Part shown: piece by piece, positions 25,109-34,339 of the stretch
Layout of the letters: every line of letters starts with the position of its first letter
How positions within the stretch are numbered: the first letter of the stretch is position 1
Origin: Lachnospiraceae bacterium
GTDB taxonomy: Bacteria > Bacillota > Clostridia > Lachnospirales > Lachnospiraceae
Direction of reading: 5' to 3'
DNA: 64,000 nt
Assembly (NCBI GenBank): GCA_029012365.1
Contig: JAQXLY010000058.1
Span: 39,662-103,661 of the forward strand
Notes under the pieces: model-generated
Told to the model about the DNA's origin: nothing
The model's database searches: none
Seen by the model: only the letters and a program-made list of their open reading frames with translations
Program-made: the position numbers and the translations under genes

Positions 25109-26439
25109 ATCAGATTAATACGACACGTTTTTTGACACAGGACGAGCTGGCGGCGAAGCTTACAGAACTAAAGCTTTCGGAAAACAGGTATGAAGCAGCC
25201 GGAATCCCTTTGCTCGTAAAGGGGGATAAGGTATATGTAGATACTTCAGACAGTCATTCCATTATCTTTGGTGCAACCGGAAGTAAGAAAACAAGACTTT
25301 TGGTGATGCCGACCGTTGAGCTTTTGTATCGTGCGGGTGAATCATTCGTAGTTACGGACCCAAAAGGAGAGATATTCGAGCGAACGGCAAAGCACGCGAA
25401 AGAATCAGGATATTCGGTATCCTGGCTGGATTTGCGAAATGTGGCGGAAAGCCTTAGGTGGAATCCGTTGGAGCTTCCATACCGGTATTATCACAGAGGT
25501 GAGACTGCAAAAGCGATGGAGCTTGTAACACAGCTTTCTTCTATGATTGTGGGTGAGGAGGCCGAGAAGGACAAATTTTGGGCGGATACTTCAAAAAATA
25601 TTATTTCAGGCTTTATTCTTCTTTTGATGGGGTTTGTGGACAGTGCGGAGGAATGTAATATTCTGAATCTGATGGAATTATGGGAAACCTATCTTTCGGA
25701 TCGCAAGACATTTATGAGGAGGGTAAAGGATGAGGAAAACAAAATGATTTTCCGAAAGCTTTCCGCAATGGACATATCTGCTTCAAGCAGTACACTTGCA
25801 AGTATGGAGGCCTATGTTTCATCAAGTTTAAACAGAATTACAATCAATGCGGATATGATGAAGCTTCTTTCCGGCAATGATGTTTCCATAGAAAAAATTG
25901 TAGATGAGAAAGCTGCTGTATATCTGGTGATTCCTGATGAGAATCCCACCTATCACTTTATTGCCAGTGTATTTTTGACTCAGCTCTATGATTGCCTGAT
26001 TGGAAAGGCTCAGGTGAGTAAGGATAACCGGTTGCCAATCCGTATGAATTTTATTGTGGATGAATTTGCAAATTTACCTAAGATTGATAATATGGATTCG
26101 ATGATTACGGCGGCAAGAAGCCGGAATATCAGGTTTATCCTCGTTGTGCAGAGCATGCAGCAGTTGAAATATAAGTATGAGGCATATGCAGATGTAATTT
26201 GCAGTAACTGTAATAACTGGATCTATTTGTATAGTAAGGAATATGAACTGTTGCAGAAGATTAGTCACCTGTGTGGGGAAAAGATATATGATAATAATTG
26301 CAGAATTCCTCTGATTTCAGAGTTTGAACTGCAGCATCTGGACAAAGAAGCAGGTGAGGCGTTAGTACTGGCATGCAGAAATTATCCTTGTATTGTGAAT
26401 TTGAAGGATATTGATGCATACGAATTTGATAAAGTGTGA
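25105..26439 (+). CDS. VirD4/TraG-like coupling-protein ATPase, orphan and without membrane domain
   Basis: A 444-residue P-loop ATPase of the T4SS coupling-protein family, which normally pumps DNA-relaxase complexes into the secretion channel. Walker A is IIFGATGSKKTR (residues 56-63 give GATGSKKT, with Lys where the family has Gly). FVVTDPKGEIFERTA is the conserved VirD4 strand, Walker B is FIVDEFANLPKI (D319, E320), and RFILVVQSMQQL is motif III. The N-terminal transmembrane pair of VirD4/TraG is absent. No relaxase, VirB4 or other conjugation gene is nearby, so a lone remnant or a recruited ATPase is likely. The ribosome site AAAGGAG lies in the previous gene. Confidence 0.8.
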   Translation: MNQINTTRFLTQDELAAKLTELKLSENRYEAAGIPLLVKGDKVYVDTSDSHSIIFGATGSKKTRLLVMPTVELLYRAGESFVVTDPKGEIFERTAKHAKESGYSVSWLDLRNVAESLRWNPLELPYRYYHRGETAKAMELVTQLSSMIVGEEAEKDKFWADTSKNIISGFILLLMGFVDSAEECNILNLMELWETYLSDRKTFMRRVKDEENKMIFRKLSAMDISASSSTLASMEAYVSSSLNRITINADMMKLLSGNDVSIEKIVDEKAAVYLVIPDENPTYHFIASVFLTQLYDCLIGKAQVSKDNRLPIRMNFIVDEFANLPKIDNMDSMITAARSRNIRFILVVQSMQQLKYKYEAYADVICSNCNNWIYLYSKEYELLQKISHLCGEKIYDNNCRIPLISEFELQHLDKEAGEALVLACRNYPCIVNLKDIDAYEFDKV

Positions 26440-26490
26440 CAGGCAACGATTAGGATGGAGTAAAAATGAGAACATATTGTCAGTGTACTA

Positions 26491-26519
26491 TTGAGGTAAC
26501 AAAAGCGTTGTGTTATACT
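26491..26519 (+). promoter_or_regulatory. Sigma-A promoter of the HEPN-NACHT pair
   Basis: TTGAGG, 17 bp, TATACT. The leader of about 100 bases contains TCGGC..GCCGA enclosing a G-rich loop, then AAGGAGG before the start. Confidence 0.75.
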
Positions 26520-26627
26520 ATTCACGAAAGGAAAATAATCCGTCGGCGTGACTATGCGGGGAAGCCGATAAGACAGCTTTGAGAGAACGAAATGTCTGAT
26601 GTATGAGAACGAACCTAAGGAGGTACT

Positions 26628-28265
26628 ATGTTTAAGTTTACCACAGAGGAAATACAGAAAATAAAAACGATTGTAGAAGACGAGTATTCCGGACAGAAGG
26701 AGAAGAAGGAAGTCGAGAACGGTCTGTCATTGCTTGAAAAGCTTATAAATTGCAGAATTGAGAATACAATGACGGAACAGACCGGGCAGGAGATAAAGGC
26801 CCGGATAAATTTGGAAGGCTTCGAAATCGGAGGCTCAATGGAGGCTGTTCTGAAAAAGCTGTGTGTATTCGGAATGGAGATAAAAGAAGCTGCACCGGGA
26901 TGCGATCGTGGTCTTGCCATGTATTATAGTAAGCTTGGTATTCTGGATGAACTGAATGCAACGTGGGACGAAATATGGAAAACGAAAGGAAATTCTAAAA
27001 AGCTGTATCAGGTAATCCATTCTTATGTCGCACAGGAAAGACATAATTGGCCTGCACATCAGCTTAGTTATGTTTATGTCTGGAAATACAGAAATCATAA
27101 AGGACACGGGAATGAGTTTAAGTCGGAGGAACGTGTCATAGCACAGAAGAGTTATTTTGCTGTTCTGATTGATATTTGTAATCGTTTTGCAGATTACATT
27201 AGCAAAAGATATAAGGCAAATTTGATTAATTCAATAAATTTTTCTGGATTCAAGCAGAAGCTTCATATGGAAAACAATCGCGACATCTTTTTCGAAAAGG
27301 TGTTTACACCGCTTCACTGGGGAGACAATGAAATAGTATGGGATATAAATCATCGGTCCATCATGTTAATCGGAGAAGCAGGTGCCGGAAAAACTACACA
27401 GATGGAGCGATTGTACTGGGAGGAACTCAAATCTGATGAATATGCCCTTCCCGTCTGGATTAATGTGCAGGGTCTGACTGAGAATCCGAAGGAAGGTACG
27501 GACAGATTAATGGATGCAATCCGGGAGAAGCTTGGAAATTATGCGGACTGGTGTGAGGAGCTTATGGAGCAGGGACTCATTAAGCTGTATCTGGATGGTC
27601 TGAATGAGCTGCTCGTCAGTGACCGTGGAGCAAGCTGTGCTAAGTTAATCAGTACCATTAAGACGTTATTGCATAAATATCCTGTACTGCATATATGTAT
27701 GACAGACAGAAGTGCAGAATATTTTACCGGTGAAGTTACTGTATATACCTGTGCAAGTATGGATGAAGAAGATTGCAGAGAGTATTGTACGAAATACTGG
27801 GGGGAAGATGAAGCTGACAGGATTATGAAGTTTATTGATCCTGAAGATACGGAGAAGGAGTGGTTCTGGAACAGCAGGGACGGTATCGTAACTCCTGAAA
27901 AAGTAAACGGTTTAGCAATGATGGTGTTAGACGGACATTTTCCGAAGGATAAAAAGGACTACTATTTCAAGTATTTAGAGCACATTTTAAAGCGTGAACA
28001 GAATGAAAAGAATGACAACAGAATCCCTACTTTAAAAGTGCTGCTGCACCTTCTTGCAGATAAAATGGTAACATCGCTTGATTTTAAGTATGGCCTTGAT
28101 ATTCTGGACTTGTTTGCGGGCAAGTTAAATAACAATATTGAAATAGCGAATGAGTATTTTACTTTGGCATGCAGAATTCCATTGATTACAAAGTATAATG
28201 AGGAAAAGTATGGATTCGTTTATTATGGATATTACGAATACTTTAACCGGAAGGATTTGATTTGA
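26628..28265 (+). CDS. HEPN-NACHT NTPase (candidate antiphage bNACHT-type protein)
   Basis: A 545-residue protein. A helical N-terminal domain (about 1-200) carries VWKYRNHKGHG, giving R155-N-x3-H160. This is the RNxxxH/Rx4-6H catalytic signature of HEPN ribonucleases. A NACHT-type STAND NTPase follows, with Walker A GEAGAGKTT (249-257), Walker B LYLDGLNELL (D323-E327; the D-G-x-x-E form is typical of NACHT) and HICMTDRS as the sensor strand. A short helical end (about 400-545) has no repeat domain. NACHT proteins normally carry a C-terminal sensor; here the next gene, overlapping by one base (TGATG), may supply it. The inferred role is abortive-infection RNA cleavage on phage sensing. Confidence 0.7.
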   Translation: MFKFTTEEIQKIKTIVEDEYSGQKEKKEVENGLSLLEKLINCRIENTMTEQTGQEIKARINLEGFEIGGSMEAVLKKLCVFGMEIKEAAPGCDRGLAMYYSKLGILDELNATWDEIWKTKGNSKKLYQVIHSYVAQERHNWPAHQLSYVYVWKYRNHKGHGNEFKSEERVIAQKSYFAVLIDICNRFADYISKRYKANLINSINFSGFKQKLHMENNRDIFFEKVFTPLHWGDNEIVWDINHRSIMLIGEAGAGKTTQMERLYWEELKSDEYALPVWINVQGLTENPKEGTDRLMDAIREKLGNYADWCEELMEQGLIKLYLDGLNELLVSDRGASCAKLISTIKTLLHKYPVLHICMTDRSAEYFTGEVTVYTCASMDEEDCREYCTKYWGEDEADRIMKFIDPEDTEKEWFWNSRDGIVTPEKVNGLAMMVLDGHFPKDKKDYYFKYLEHILKREQNEKNDNRIPTLKVLLHLLADKMVTSLDFKYGLDILDLFAGKLNNNIEIANEYFTLACRIPLITKYNEEKYGFVYYGYYEYFNRKDLI

Positions 28266-31200
28266 TGAAATTTATTGGATTTGAAGAGTGGATATCCAGA
28301 TGTGACGAATATGAGAGATATGTGGAAATCTATGAATACTGCAAGCAAAAAACCGGTCTGTTTTTAAAAGGCTTTGAAAAAGATAAGGAGTTTTGCCGCT
28401 ATTATATGAAAGAGTGTCGATTGGACAGCTTGCGGTATCTTGTGAAAAAGGGTCTGTCGGCACAGATGATTTATATTTTAGAGAACTGTGAAAGTGATGA
28501 AAAGGACAAATTGCTCCATGAAGTTTATGAGGATGACTTAAAGCGTGAAGCGATGAACTGGGAGGATTTGTTTCTTATTATGGGTCAGGTGGAGGCTGCG
28601 GAACTGGCTCAGCTTTCACAGCATTTTTTCGGGAGAAAGGCTTCCGAAACCGAAAAATATTCGGCGTGGCTTGGAAATAAAGTGGCCATGGTTATGAATA
28701 AAAATTTCAGCGTAATTGAGAAGTACTATTTTCGTATAGTTAAGGCGATAACCGAGGTACTTCCGGAGCCTGCAGACTTTTTGAAAATGTTGGAACACCG
28801 TTTAAAGAATCTGGAGAACAGTTCCAAAATATACCGGTTCCGGATACGAAGAGAACGTACCTTTGAAGAGTATTTTCATTTTTTGTGCGATAAAGAAGCT
28901 TATGACGCAGCGAATTCTTTTTTGGACCGTATTTGGAGAGAAGATTCGGGAAGAAAGCTGTTTAAAAAGGAGCTTCCGGAAGTAAAAGAAATCCTTTACC
29001 GGGTGCCATATCCGTCGTTGCTTTCTTTTGGCAGAGATTATGTTTCGCTTCGATGCCCGGAGTATACCTGCGAAGACTGGTATAAAGATGTTGAGCAAAG
29101 AATGGGAAAAGATGAACAATGGCAGCAGGTTGGTAAATGGATGAAGGTCTGCCTTGATGTAGAACAGCTGTATGCAAAAAGAAGTGAGGTAGCTTTGAAA
29201 GAGTTATCTCAAACAAGTATGTACGATGTAAGAAAGTATAGTTATATGACGCGGCTCTGTCGCCAACTGGCAGAAATAATCCAGGATTGGATGTTAGATG
29301 ATTTGTTGGATGATGCCGGTTTGATAGAGAATTTGGAGCTGTTGGGGGATAAAAATTTATTCTCCTACGAGCTCTATGACTGGTATACATTCCCATATAA
29401 CAACTATGAAAAGATTGTCTCTCTCAACTGGAAAAAAATGAAAGAGCGACTGGTTTGTACTTTGGATGTAAATGACCTGGTTTATCTTTATTTTCATACA
29501 CCGCTGTGGTTGCGGGAGAACTTATATGAGGTTGTCGGTATTGTAAATGAAAGACTGTCAGTCGGACAAAGCATAGAAGATGTGTTTTCGCAATACTCTT
29601 TCACCGGGTCGGTGGTATATGAAGATAAAAGAACAAATACCGGTCGAAGCCGTTTTCAACTGATACCGAGATATCTTTGCTGGTTAAGGAAAAACAAGGC
29701 TGTAGCAGAAATGCAGCAGGGACATGCTGGGAGAGTATCGTGGGATGGTGAGACAATTCATGTAACAGAAGACTGGCTTACCAGACATGCCGAAAAACTG
29801 CAAACCTTATCGATGAAAATGGTTATTGATAAGCAGGGAATTCGAAGGTATTTACCGACACCGTGCACATTTCAGCTTTATGAAATGAAAAATGATATTC
29901 TTTATGCTACCGATGTTTCTAGAATAGTGGAAGACAGAGCTGTATCTCAACAGGATTTTGAACAAAATGAAAGGATGTCTGATAACAATAGCCTGATGAT
30001 TCATGGAAAGGAGGAGTTTCGGAATAATCTAAACAAATGGTATCAGGCCATGTACCGGGAACATCAGTTTATAAAATGGGGAAAATGGGAGAACCTTGAA
30101 GAGTCTGAAATTGTAACCGTTCCGGAGCCGTTGAAAGCAAAATCGGAAGCGTTTACTTTGGACGAGAGAGTGGAGATAGCAGAGCAGCTTTTGAATATTA
30201 TTATTGAATTTGCACGTGATAAAGAAGAAGAAGTACGGAGAATATTACATAATTGTTCTTTCAGACCGTTGGAAAATGTAAATGAATTTCGTTATATTGA
30301 AACCCAGCATTGGACTGATTTCGGTTTGACACCTGAGCAGGAAGAAAGACTGTATCAAAAAGCTGTTTTGCTGCTGGAAAAAATGGAGCTTGCTCCGGAT
30401 TTGAAGCTGGAAATCTATATGAATACTTGTTTGAAAAAGGTATATCCTTTAGAGAGTCTGATACAAAAGAATGAGAAGATTGCGGAGTTGTTATTTGACC
30501 CGTATACGGAATGGATTATTCCGGTGAAATTCATGGGTCATGAGGGGAGCAGGACATTGTTTTCCATGGAATCTGTGCAAAGAGTACAGTTTTCTCAAGA
30601 CGACGGGATAAAGAGGACAGGAAAAGAAGGTAAAAGATATGCTCTGGTCGTGGATGAAAAGAAGCAATATGTAATACGGTCTTCATATTCTTTCTACTAT
30701 AAAGGGAAAATAAGTATTCCACAAGATGTTTTTGACGGTAACCCCAAAGGACGTTTTGTAATGTATGCAACAATGAAAGGAATGAAGGAAGGAGAAATCG
30801 AATTAAACAGATGCTTTCTGAAGTCTGCTGAATTAGCAGCCTGCTTTCCATGGCGGGAATATAAAAAATGCATCTATGATTTAAAGAAAAGAGTAGACGA
30901 AAAGAGTTTGATAAATGTATATGAACATTTATCAAGGATTTCGGTGACGTTTGATTCTCTGAATAAATATATACAGATTATTGGTGAATTGGATGCGGTT
31001 TTTTCTAATGCCGGATTTGATATTGAACAATGCAGGGAGATTGTTCTGGTGCTGGGATATAAAAATGCGTTTAGAGATTTGTCGTTTCTTTTCAGTCTGC
31101 CTGAAACAGAACGTAAGATAGTGAGAAGTAAATGGACTGAACAATATAAGGACTCATATGCAAGCTTTCTAGAAAATGCCAAAGGAAATTGCATAGAATG

Positions 31201-31405
31201 GATTGGAACAGTCTTTTATCTGAGTTATCTACAATTATTGGTAGATGAAAACAGCTTTTGGAATGATATGGCTCAGATAACAGGGAAGGAGCCTGAAGAG
31301 GTGGAAGAGGAGCTTCGGTGCTGTAAAGAGGAACTGGAATATCAGATAGAGAGGAAAAGGGCTGTTATGGAAAGAAGATGTCGACAACAGTTGACAAATA
31401 GTTAA
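28265..31405 (+). CDS. Large unrecognised partner of the HEPN-NACHT protein
   Basis: A 1046-residue soluble protein with no family I recognise and no signal peptide or membrane segment. The first half is helix-rich with many aromatic and charged residues, and may be a helical-repeat scaffold. Two more beta-like stretches stand out, near residues 490-545 (around GRVSWDGETIHVTEDW) and 800-860 (KRYALVVDEKKQYVIRSSYS, then KGKISIP). These could be OB- or S1-like, but this is only an impression. The end is a basic coiled segment. ATG 28265 overlaps the NACHT stop by one base and AAGGA lies 9 bases upstream, so equal dosage is expected. The gene is A/T-rich compared with argC after it. It could be the sensor arm or an effector of the NACHT system. 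Confidence 0.6.
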   Translation: MKFIGFEEWISRCDEYERYVEIYEYCKQKTGLFLKGFEKDKEFCRYYMKECRLDSLRYLVKKGLSAQMIYILENCESDEKDKLLHEVYEDDLKREAMNWEDLFLIMGQVEAAELAQLSQHFFGRKASETEKYSAWLGNKVAMVMNKNFSVIEKYYFRIVKAITEVLPEPADFLKMLEHRLKNLENSSKIYRFRIRRERTFEEYFHFLCDKEAYDAANSFLDRIWREDSGRKLFKKELPEVKEILYRVPYPSLLSFGRDYVSLRCPEYTCEDWYKDVEQRMGKDEQWQQVGKWMKVCLDVEQLYAKRSEVALKELSQTSMYDVRKYSYMTRLCRQLAEIIQDWMLDDLLDDAGLIENLELLGDKNLFSYELYDWYTFPYNNYEKIVSLNWKKMKERLVCTLDVNDLVYLYFHTPLWLRENLYEVVGIVNERLSVGQSIEDVFSQYSFTGSVVYEDKRTNTGRSRFQLIPRYLCWLRKNKAVAEMQQGHAGRVSWDGETIHVTEDWLTRHAEKLQTLSMKMVIDKQGIRRYLPTPCTFQLYEMKNDILYATDVSRIVEDRAVSQQDFEQNERMSDNNSLMIHGKEEFRNNLNKWYQAMYREHQFIKWGKWENLEESEIVTVPEPLKAKSEAFTLDERVEIAEQLLNIIIEFARDKEEEVRRILHNCSFRPLENVNEFRYIETQHWTDFGLTPEQEERLYQKAVLLLEKMELAPDLKLEIYMNTCLKKVYPLESLIQKNEKIAELLFDPYTEWIIPVKFMGHEGSRTLFSMESVQRVQFSQDDGIKRTGKEGKRYALVVDEKKQYVIRSSYSFYYKGKISIPQDVFDGNPKGRFVMYATMKGMKEGEIELNRCFLKSAELAACFPWREYKKCIYDLKKRVDEKSLINVYEHLSRISVTFDSLNKYIQIIGELDAVFSNAGFDIEQCREIVLVLGYKNAFRDLSFLFSLPETERKIVRSKWTEQYKDSYASFLENAKGNCIEWIGTVFYLSYLQLLVDENSFWNDMAQITGKEPEEVEEELRCCKEELEYQIERKRAVMERRCRQQLTNS

Positions 31406-31450
31406 AACGAATGTAAAATTATGAGACCAGACAGAAAAGGAGAACCGGCC

Positions 31451-32398
31451 ATGAAAACAAAAGTGTTTATCGACGGAAGTGAAGGAACGACAGGACTTAG
31501 AATTTACGAGCGTTTTAAAAATCGTGACGATATTGAGATTATGAAGATTGACCCGGAGCTGCGTAAGGACCCGGAGGAGAGAAAGAAGATGATTAATGCA
31601 TCGGATGTGACCTTTCTCTGTCTGCCGGATGCGGCTGCAAAGGAAGCGGTATCCTTTGTAGAAAATGAAAATGTAGTGATTATTGATGCTTCTACGGCAC
31701 ATCGCACGGAGTCCGGCTGGGCATACGGATTCCCGGAGCTTTCCGCGGAGCACAGAGCGGCGATAAAGAACGGTAAGCGAATTGCTGTGCCGGGTTGCTA
31801 TGCATCAGGCTTTATTTCTTTGATATATCCGCTTATTAAGGGTGGAATTCTGCCTAAAGATTATCCGGTAAGCTGTTTTGCACTTTCCGGTTACAGCGGA
31901 GCGGGAAAGAAGACAATCGCGGTATACGAGAGCGAAGACAGACCGACGGAGCTTGCCTCCGGCAGAGTATATGCGCTGACCCAGCAGCATAAGCACTTAA
32001 AAGAGATGAAAGCAATTACCGGACTGGAACGTACACCGCTGTTTTCTCCGATTATCGATGACTATTACAGCGGCATGGTAGTAACCGTACAGCTGTATGC
32101 GGATATGCTTGCAAAAAAAGAGACGCCGGAAAGTCTCCTCGCGTACTACGCAGACTACTACAGGGGCGAGCAGTTTATTAAGGTAAGCGCGCCGGATGAT
32201 GAGGTGGCTGCGGGCGGATTCCTTGCAGGTAACGGGTTATCCGGCTGGGATGGCTTAAAGATTTACGCTACCGGCAATGAAGAACGTATAGTAGTTGCTG
32301 CCCAGTTTGATAATCTCGGAAAGGGTGCATCCGGTGCGGCAATTCAGTGTCTGAATGTGCTTCTCGGCTGTGATGAGGCAAAGGGATTGAATTTGTAA
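31451..32398 (+). CDS. argC: N-acetyl-gamma-glutamyl-phosphate reductase (type 2)
   Basis: A 315-residue enzyme of arginine synthesis, reducing N-acetylglutamyl phosphate to the semialdehyde with NADPH. The Rossmann start is FIDGSEGTTGLRI; the catalytic Cys is C116 in AVPGCYASGF. The substrate-binding region follows with SGYSGAGKK and the His-containing QQHKHLKEM. It is shorter than the type 1 enzyme (about 345), as expected for type 2. AAAGGAG precedes ATG 31451; the 10-codon upstream extension is discounted. No other arg gene is adjacent. It marks the right boundary of the accessory island. Confidence 0.95.
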   Translation: MKTKVFIDGSEGTTGLRIYERFKNRDDIEIMKIDPELRKDPEERKKMINASDVTFLCLPDAAAKEAVSFVENENVVIIDASTAHRTESGWAYGFPELSAEHRAAIKNGKRIAVPGCYASGFISLIYPLIKGGILPKDYPVSCFALSGYSGAGKKTIAVYESEDRPTELASGRVYALTQQHKHLKEMKAITGLERTPLFSPIIDDYYSGMVVTVQLYADMLAKKETPESLLAYYADYYRGEQFIKVSAPDDEVAAGGFLAGNGLSGWDGLKIYATGNEERIVVAAQFDNLGKGASGAAIQCLNVLLGCDEAKGLNL

Positions 32399-32435
32399 AA
32401 TATTTAAGAACCTATAAGAATTTTAAGCTTATGAA

Positions 32436-32463
32436 GGAGGGCTGTCCATCAAGGCAGCCCTCC
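32436..32463. terminator. Intrinsic terminator between argC and the GH9 gene
   Basis: A perfect 9-bp stem GGAGGGCTG / CAGCCCTCC with a 10-base loop, followed by CTCTTTT on the plus strand. Confidence 0.8.
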
Positions 32464-32480
32464 CTCTTTTCGTATCTTTT

Positions 32481-34199
32481 TTATTTATCAGTGACCGGTT
32501 TGACGGAGTCTAAGAATGAAGCCGCAAAAATCGCCGGTGAATTCCAGTAAATAGTGATTTCATTTAAGGAATAGCACTCCCAGCGGTCCGCAAAGCATTT
32601 CATCGGAGGAGTACCCGGTGCAATGAGCTTCTTTGCAAGTTCATCACCGGGATGACCGTTTGCACCGCCGGATACATAGCCCGGTATTGTTTCCTCAATG
32701 CCGTCGGCAACGGTGATGCGGTTATGCGGATTGCAAAAGGCGTGGAAACCTACGCCGGTAACATAGCTGTAATCCGTGGCGTTTACACCGAGCAGGTAAT
32801 CCATCTGACGTACTACGCCGGTGTAATAAGCGGGATTTTTCTCCAGTAAATACGTAGTACCGAGAAGCATCGCGCGATTCAGTACTGTTAAGTTACTGCC
32901 CCAAGGGTATTCTTTGGAGCCGAGAGCAACGCCGTAACCGCTTTCTTCGATTATGCCAAGCAGACGGTTTGCTTCTTTTTGCAGCAGTTCCTTATAGGCG
33001 GTCCGGAAGCTTTGTTCCTTAGTGGAAAGGGGAGCGGTTTCTGCGGAAACAGGGGCTTTCATCAGCTCATCCTCAAGTAAAGCCCAGCCGGCAAATCCGC
33101 TGATGTCGGCCCATCCGTAATATACCGGATTCGGATGCTCATCAAAATAGGTCCTTGCTTTCTCAAGGTAAGCAGTATCGCCGGTACAGCGGAACAGCTC
33201 CATGGCGGCCCACATACGCTCATCCTTGTCGGAGAAATCGCCATACTCGCCGGTGTGGCAATCCGGTATACGTTCAAACAGAAATTCCGGGTGAGCCTCC
33301 AGCCATGCATAGGACTTTTTGGCTGCGGCCAGTGCGCGGTCGGCAAAGACGGCATCATACCTCCGGTAAATTCTTGAGGCAAGCGCCATCGTCGCAACGA
33401 AGGAAGCAGCAGCCATAGAAGAAGGCGGAAACAAAAACAGCCTGTCGGCATCTTCACATGGCATCACAAAGCCGGCATGATTTTTGGTTGTATGCTTGTG
33501 ATAGACGCTGCCGTCTTCGGCCTGCATCTGTAACATCCAGTCCAGCTCGTAACGACATTCGTTTAAAATATCAGGGATACCGTTGCCGCTTTCCGGAATA
33601 TTAAGGCTCTGCTTAAATGCATCCGGGAAAAAGCGGTAGGCATAGAGAATATGAGCCAGCGCGCAGGCAGCGGCAGTAGTGTATCTGCCGTAATCGCCCG
33701 CATCATGCCAGCCACCGCGGATGTCAAACCGCTTCATTTCGGATTCGGAAAGCTCTCCTGCCAGATTTTTTTGGTATTCGTTCCAAAGAACGGACGGAGC
33801 GGTGTGGCAGGCTTTACGTGCAAACTTTCCTGCATACGGTTCGGTTAGCTCCATACCGCAGCGCTGAAAATACAGTGCCCGTGCCAAAAGAACGTTTAAG
33901 TTGCCGTATAAGCCGTCTCCGACGGTAAATGGATAAGAGGTTTCGTTATTCCATTTGATATAATAGGTACCGGGTTCCGTACATTCGGAGAAATCAAGGT
34001 GCCGGATATAATCGCCTGAGGCTGTGTCCGGACCGAAAGCAACCGGAGCCTTTTCAAACACACAAGTGCCGTCTGTTTTATAAAGCTGTGCGTTGTCTGA
34101 AAGTACAGAACCGGCAGAAGCGGCTTCCTGTGGCATTGCAAAAACGGCAACCTTACTGCTGTCAGGGAGATATCCCAACTGATTTACGTAGATTTTCAT
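32481..34199 (-). CDS. Glycoside hydrolase family 9 enzyme (endoglucanase/cellodextrinase-like), cytoplasmic
   Basis: A 572-residue inverting beta-glucanase. An N-terminal Ig-like CelD_N domain (about 1-95: KIYVNQLGYLPDSSKVAVF) precedes the (alpha/alpha)6 GH9 barrel. GGWHDAGDYGRY carries the catalytic base Asp in DAGD, and SLNEITIYWNSPAIF carries the proton-donor Glu; GVNATDYSYVTG and PHNRI are other GH9 marks. There is no signal peptide, dockerin or CBM, so it acts inside the cell on imported cello- or mixed-linkage oligosaccharides. AAAGGAG precedes the ATG. It is monocistronic with its own promoter and possible operator. Confidence 0.9.
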   Translation of the reverse strand: MKIYVNQLGYLPDSSKVAVFAMPQEAASAGSVLSDNAQLYKTDGTCVFEKAPVAFGPDTASGDYIRHLDFSECTEPGTYYIKWNNETSYPFTVGDGLYGNLNVLLARALYFQRCGMELTEPYAGKFARKACHTAPSVLWNEYQKNLAGELSESEMKRFDIRGGWHDAGDYGRYTTAAACALAHILYAYRFFPDAFKQSLNIPESGNGIPDILNECRYELDWMLQMQAEDGSVYHKHTTKNHAGFVMPCEDADRLFLFPPSSMAAASFVATMALASRIYRRYDAVFADRALAAAKKSYAWLEAHPEFLFERIPDCHTGEYGDFSDKDERMWAAMELFRCTGDTAYLEKARTYFDEHPNPVYYGWADISGFAGWALLEDELMKAPVSAETAPLSTKEQSFRTAYKELLQKEANRLLGIIEESGYGVALGSKEYPWGSNLTVLNRAMLLGTTYLLEKNPAYYTGVVRQMDYLLGVNATDYSYVTGVGFHAFCNPHNRITVADGIEETIPGYVSGGANGHPGDELAKKLIAPGTPPMKCFADRWECYSLNEITIYWNSPAIFAASFLDSVKPVTDK

Positions 34200-34223
34200 A
34201 AAGCACTCCTTTTTATCAACGAT

Positions 34224-34240
34224 TTTGCGAATCGATTACC
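34224..34240. promoter_or_regulatory. Possible LacI-family operator downstream of the GH9 promoter
   Basis: TTTTGCGAATCGATTACC holds the core AATCGATT with central CG, fitting AAnCGnTTnC of LacI/GalR operators. It lies between the -10 box and the start codon. No regulator gene is adjacent. Confidence 0.3.
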
Positions 34241-34256
34241 TGTAATCACTATTAAT

Positions 34257-34285
34257 AGTATAATATTTAATTGCAAAACGGTCAA
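34257..34285 (-). promoter_or_regulatory. Sigma-A promoter of the GH9 gene
   Basis: On the minus strand TTGACC, 17 bp, TATACT. Confidence 0.7.
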
Positions 34286-34339
34286 TCCGGCAATCGGAAA
34301 TCCGTGATTTGGATGCCGTGTTCTAATTAACGATATCTA

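Noticed and set aside
24091..26439. A complete integrative conjugative element around the VirD4-like gene.
   Set aside because: No relaxase, VirB4, integrase or attachment repeats are visible in the surrounding sequence.
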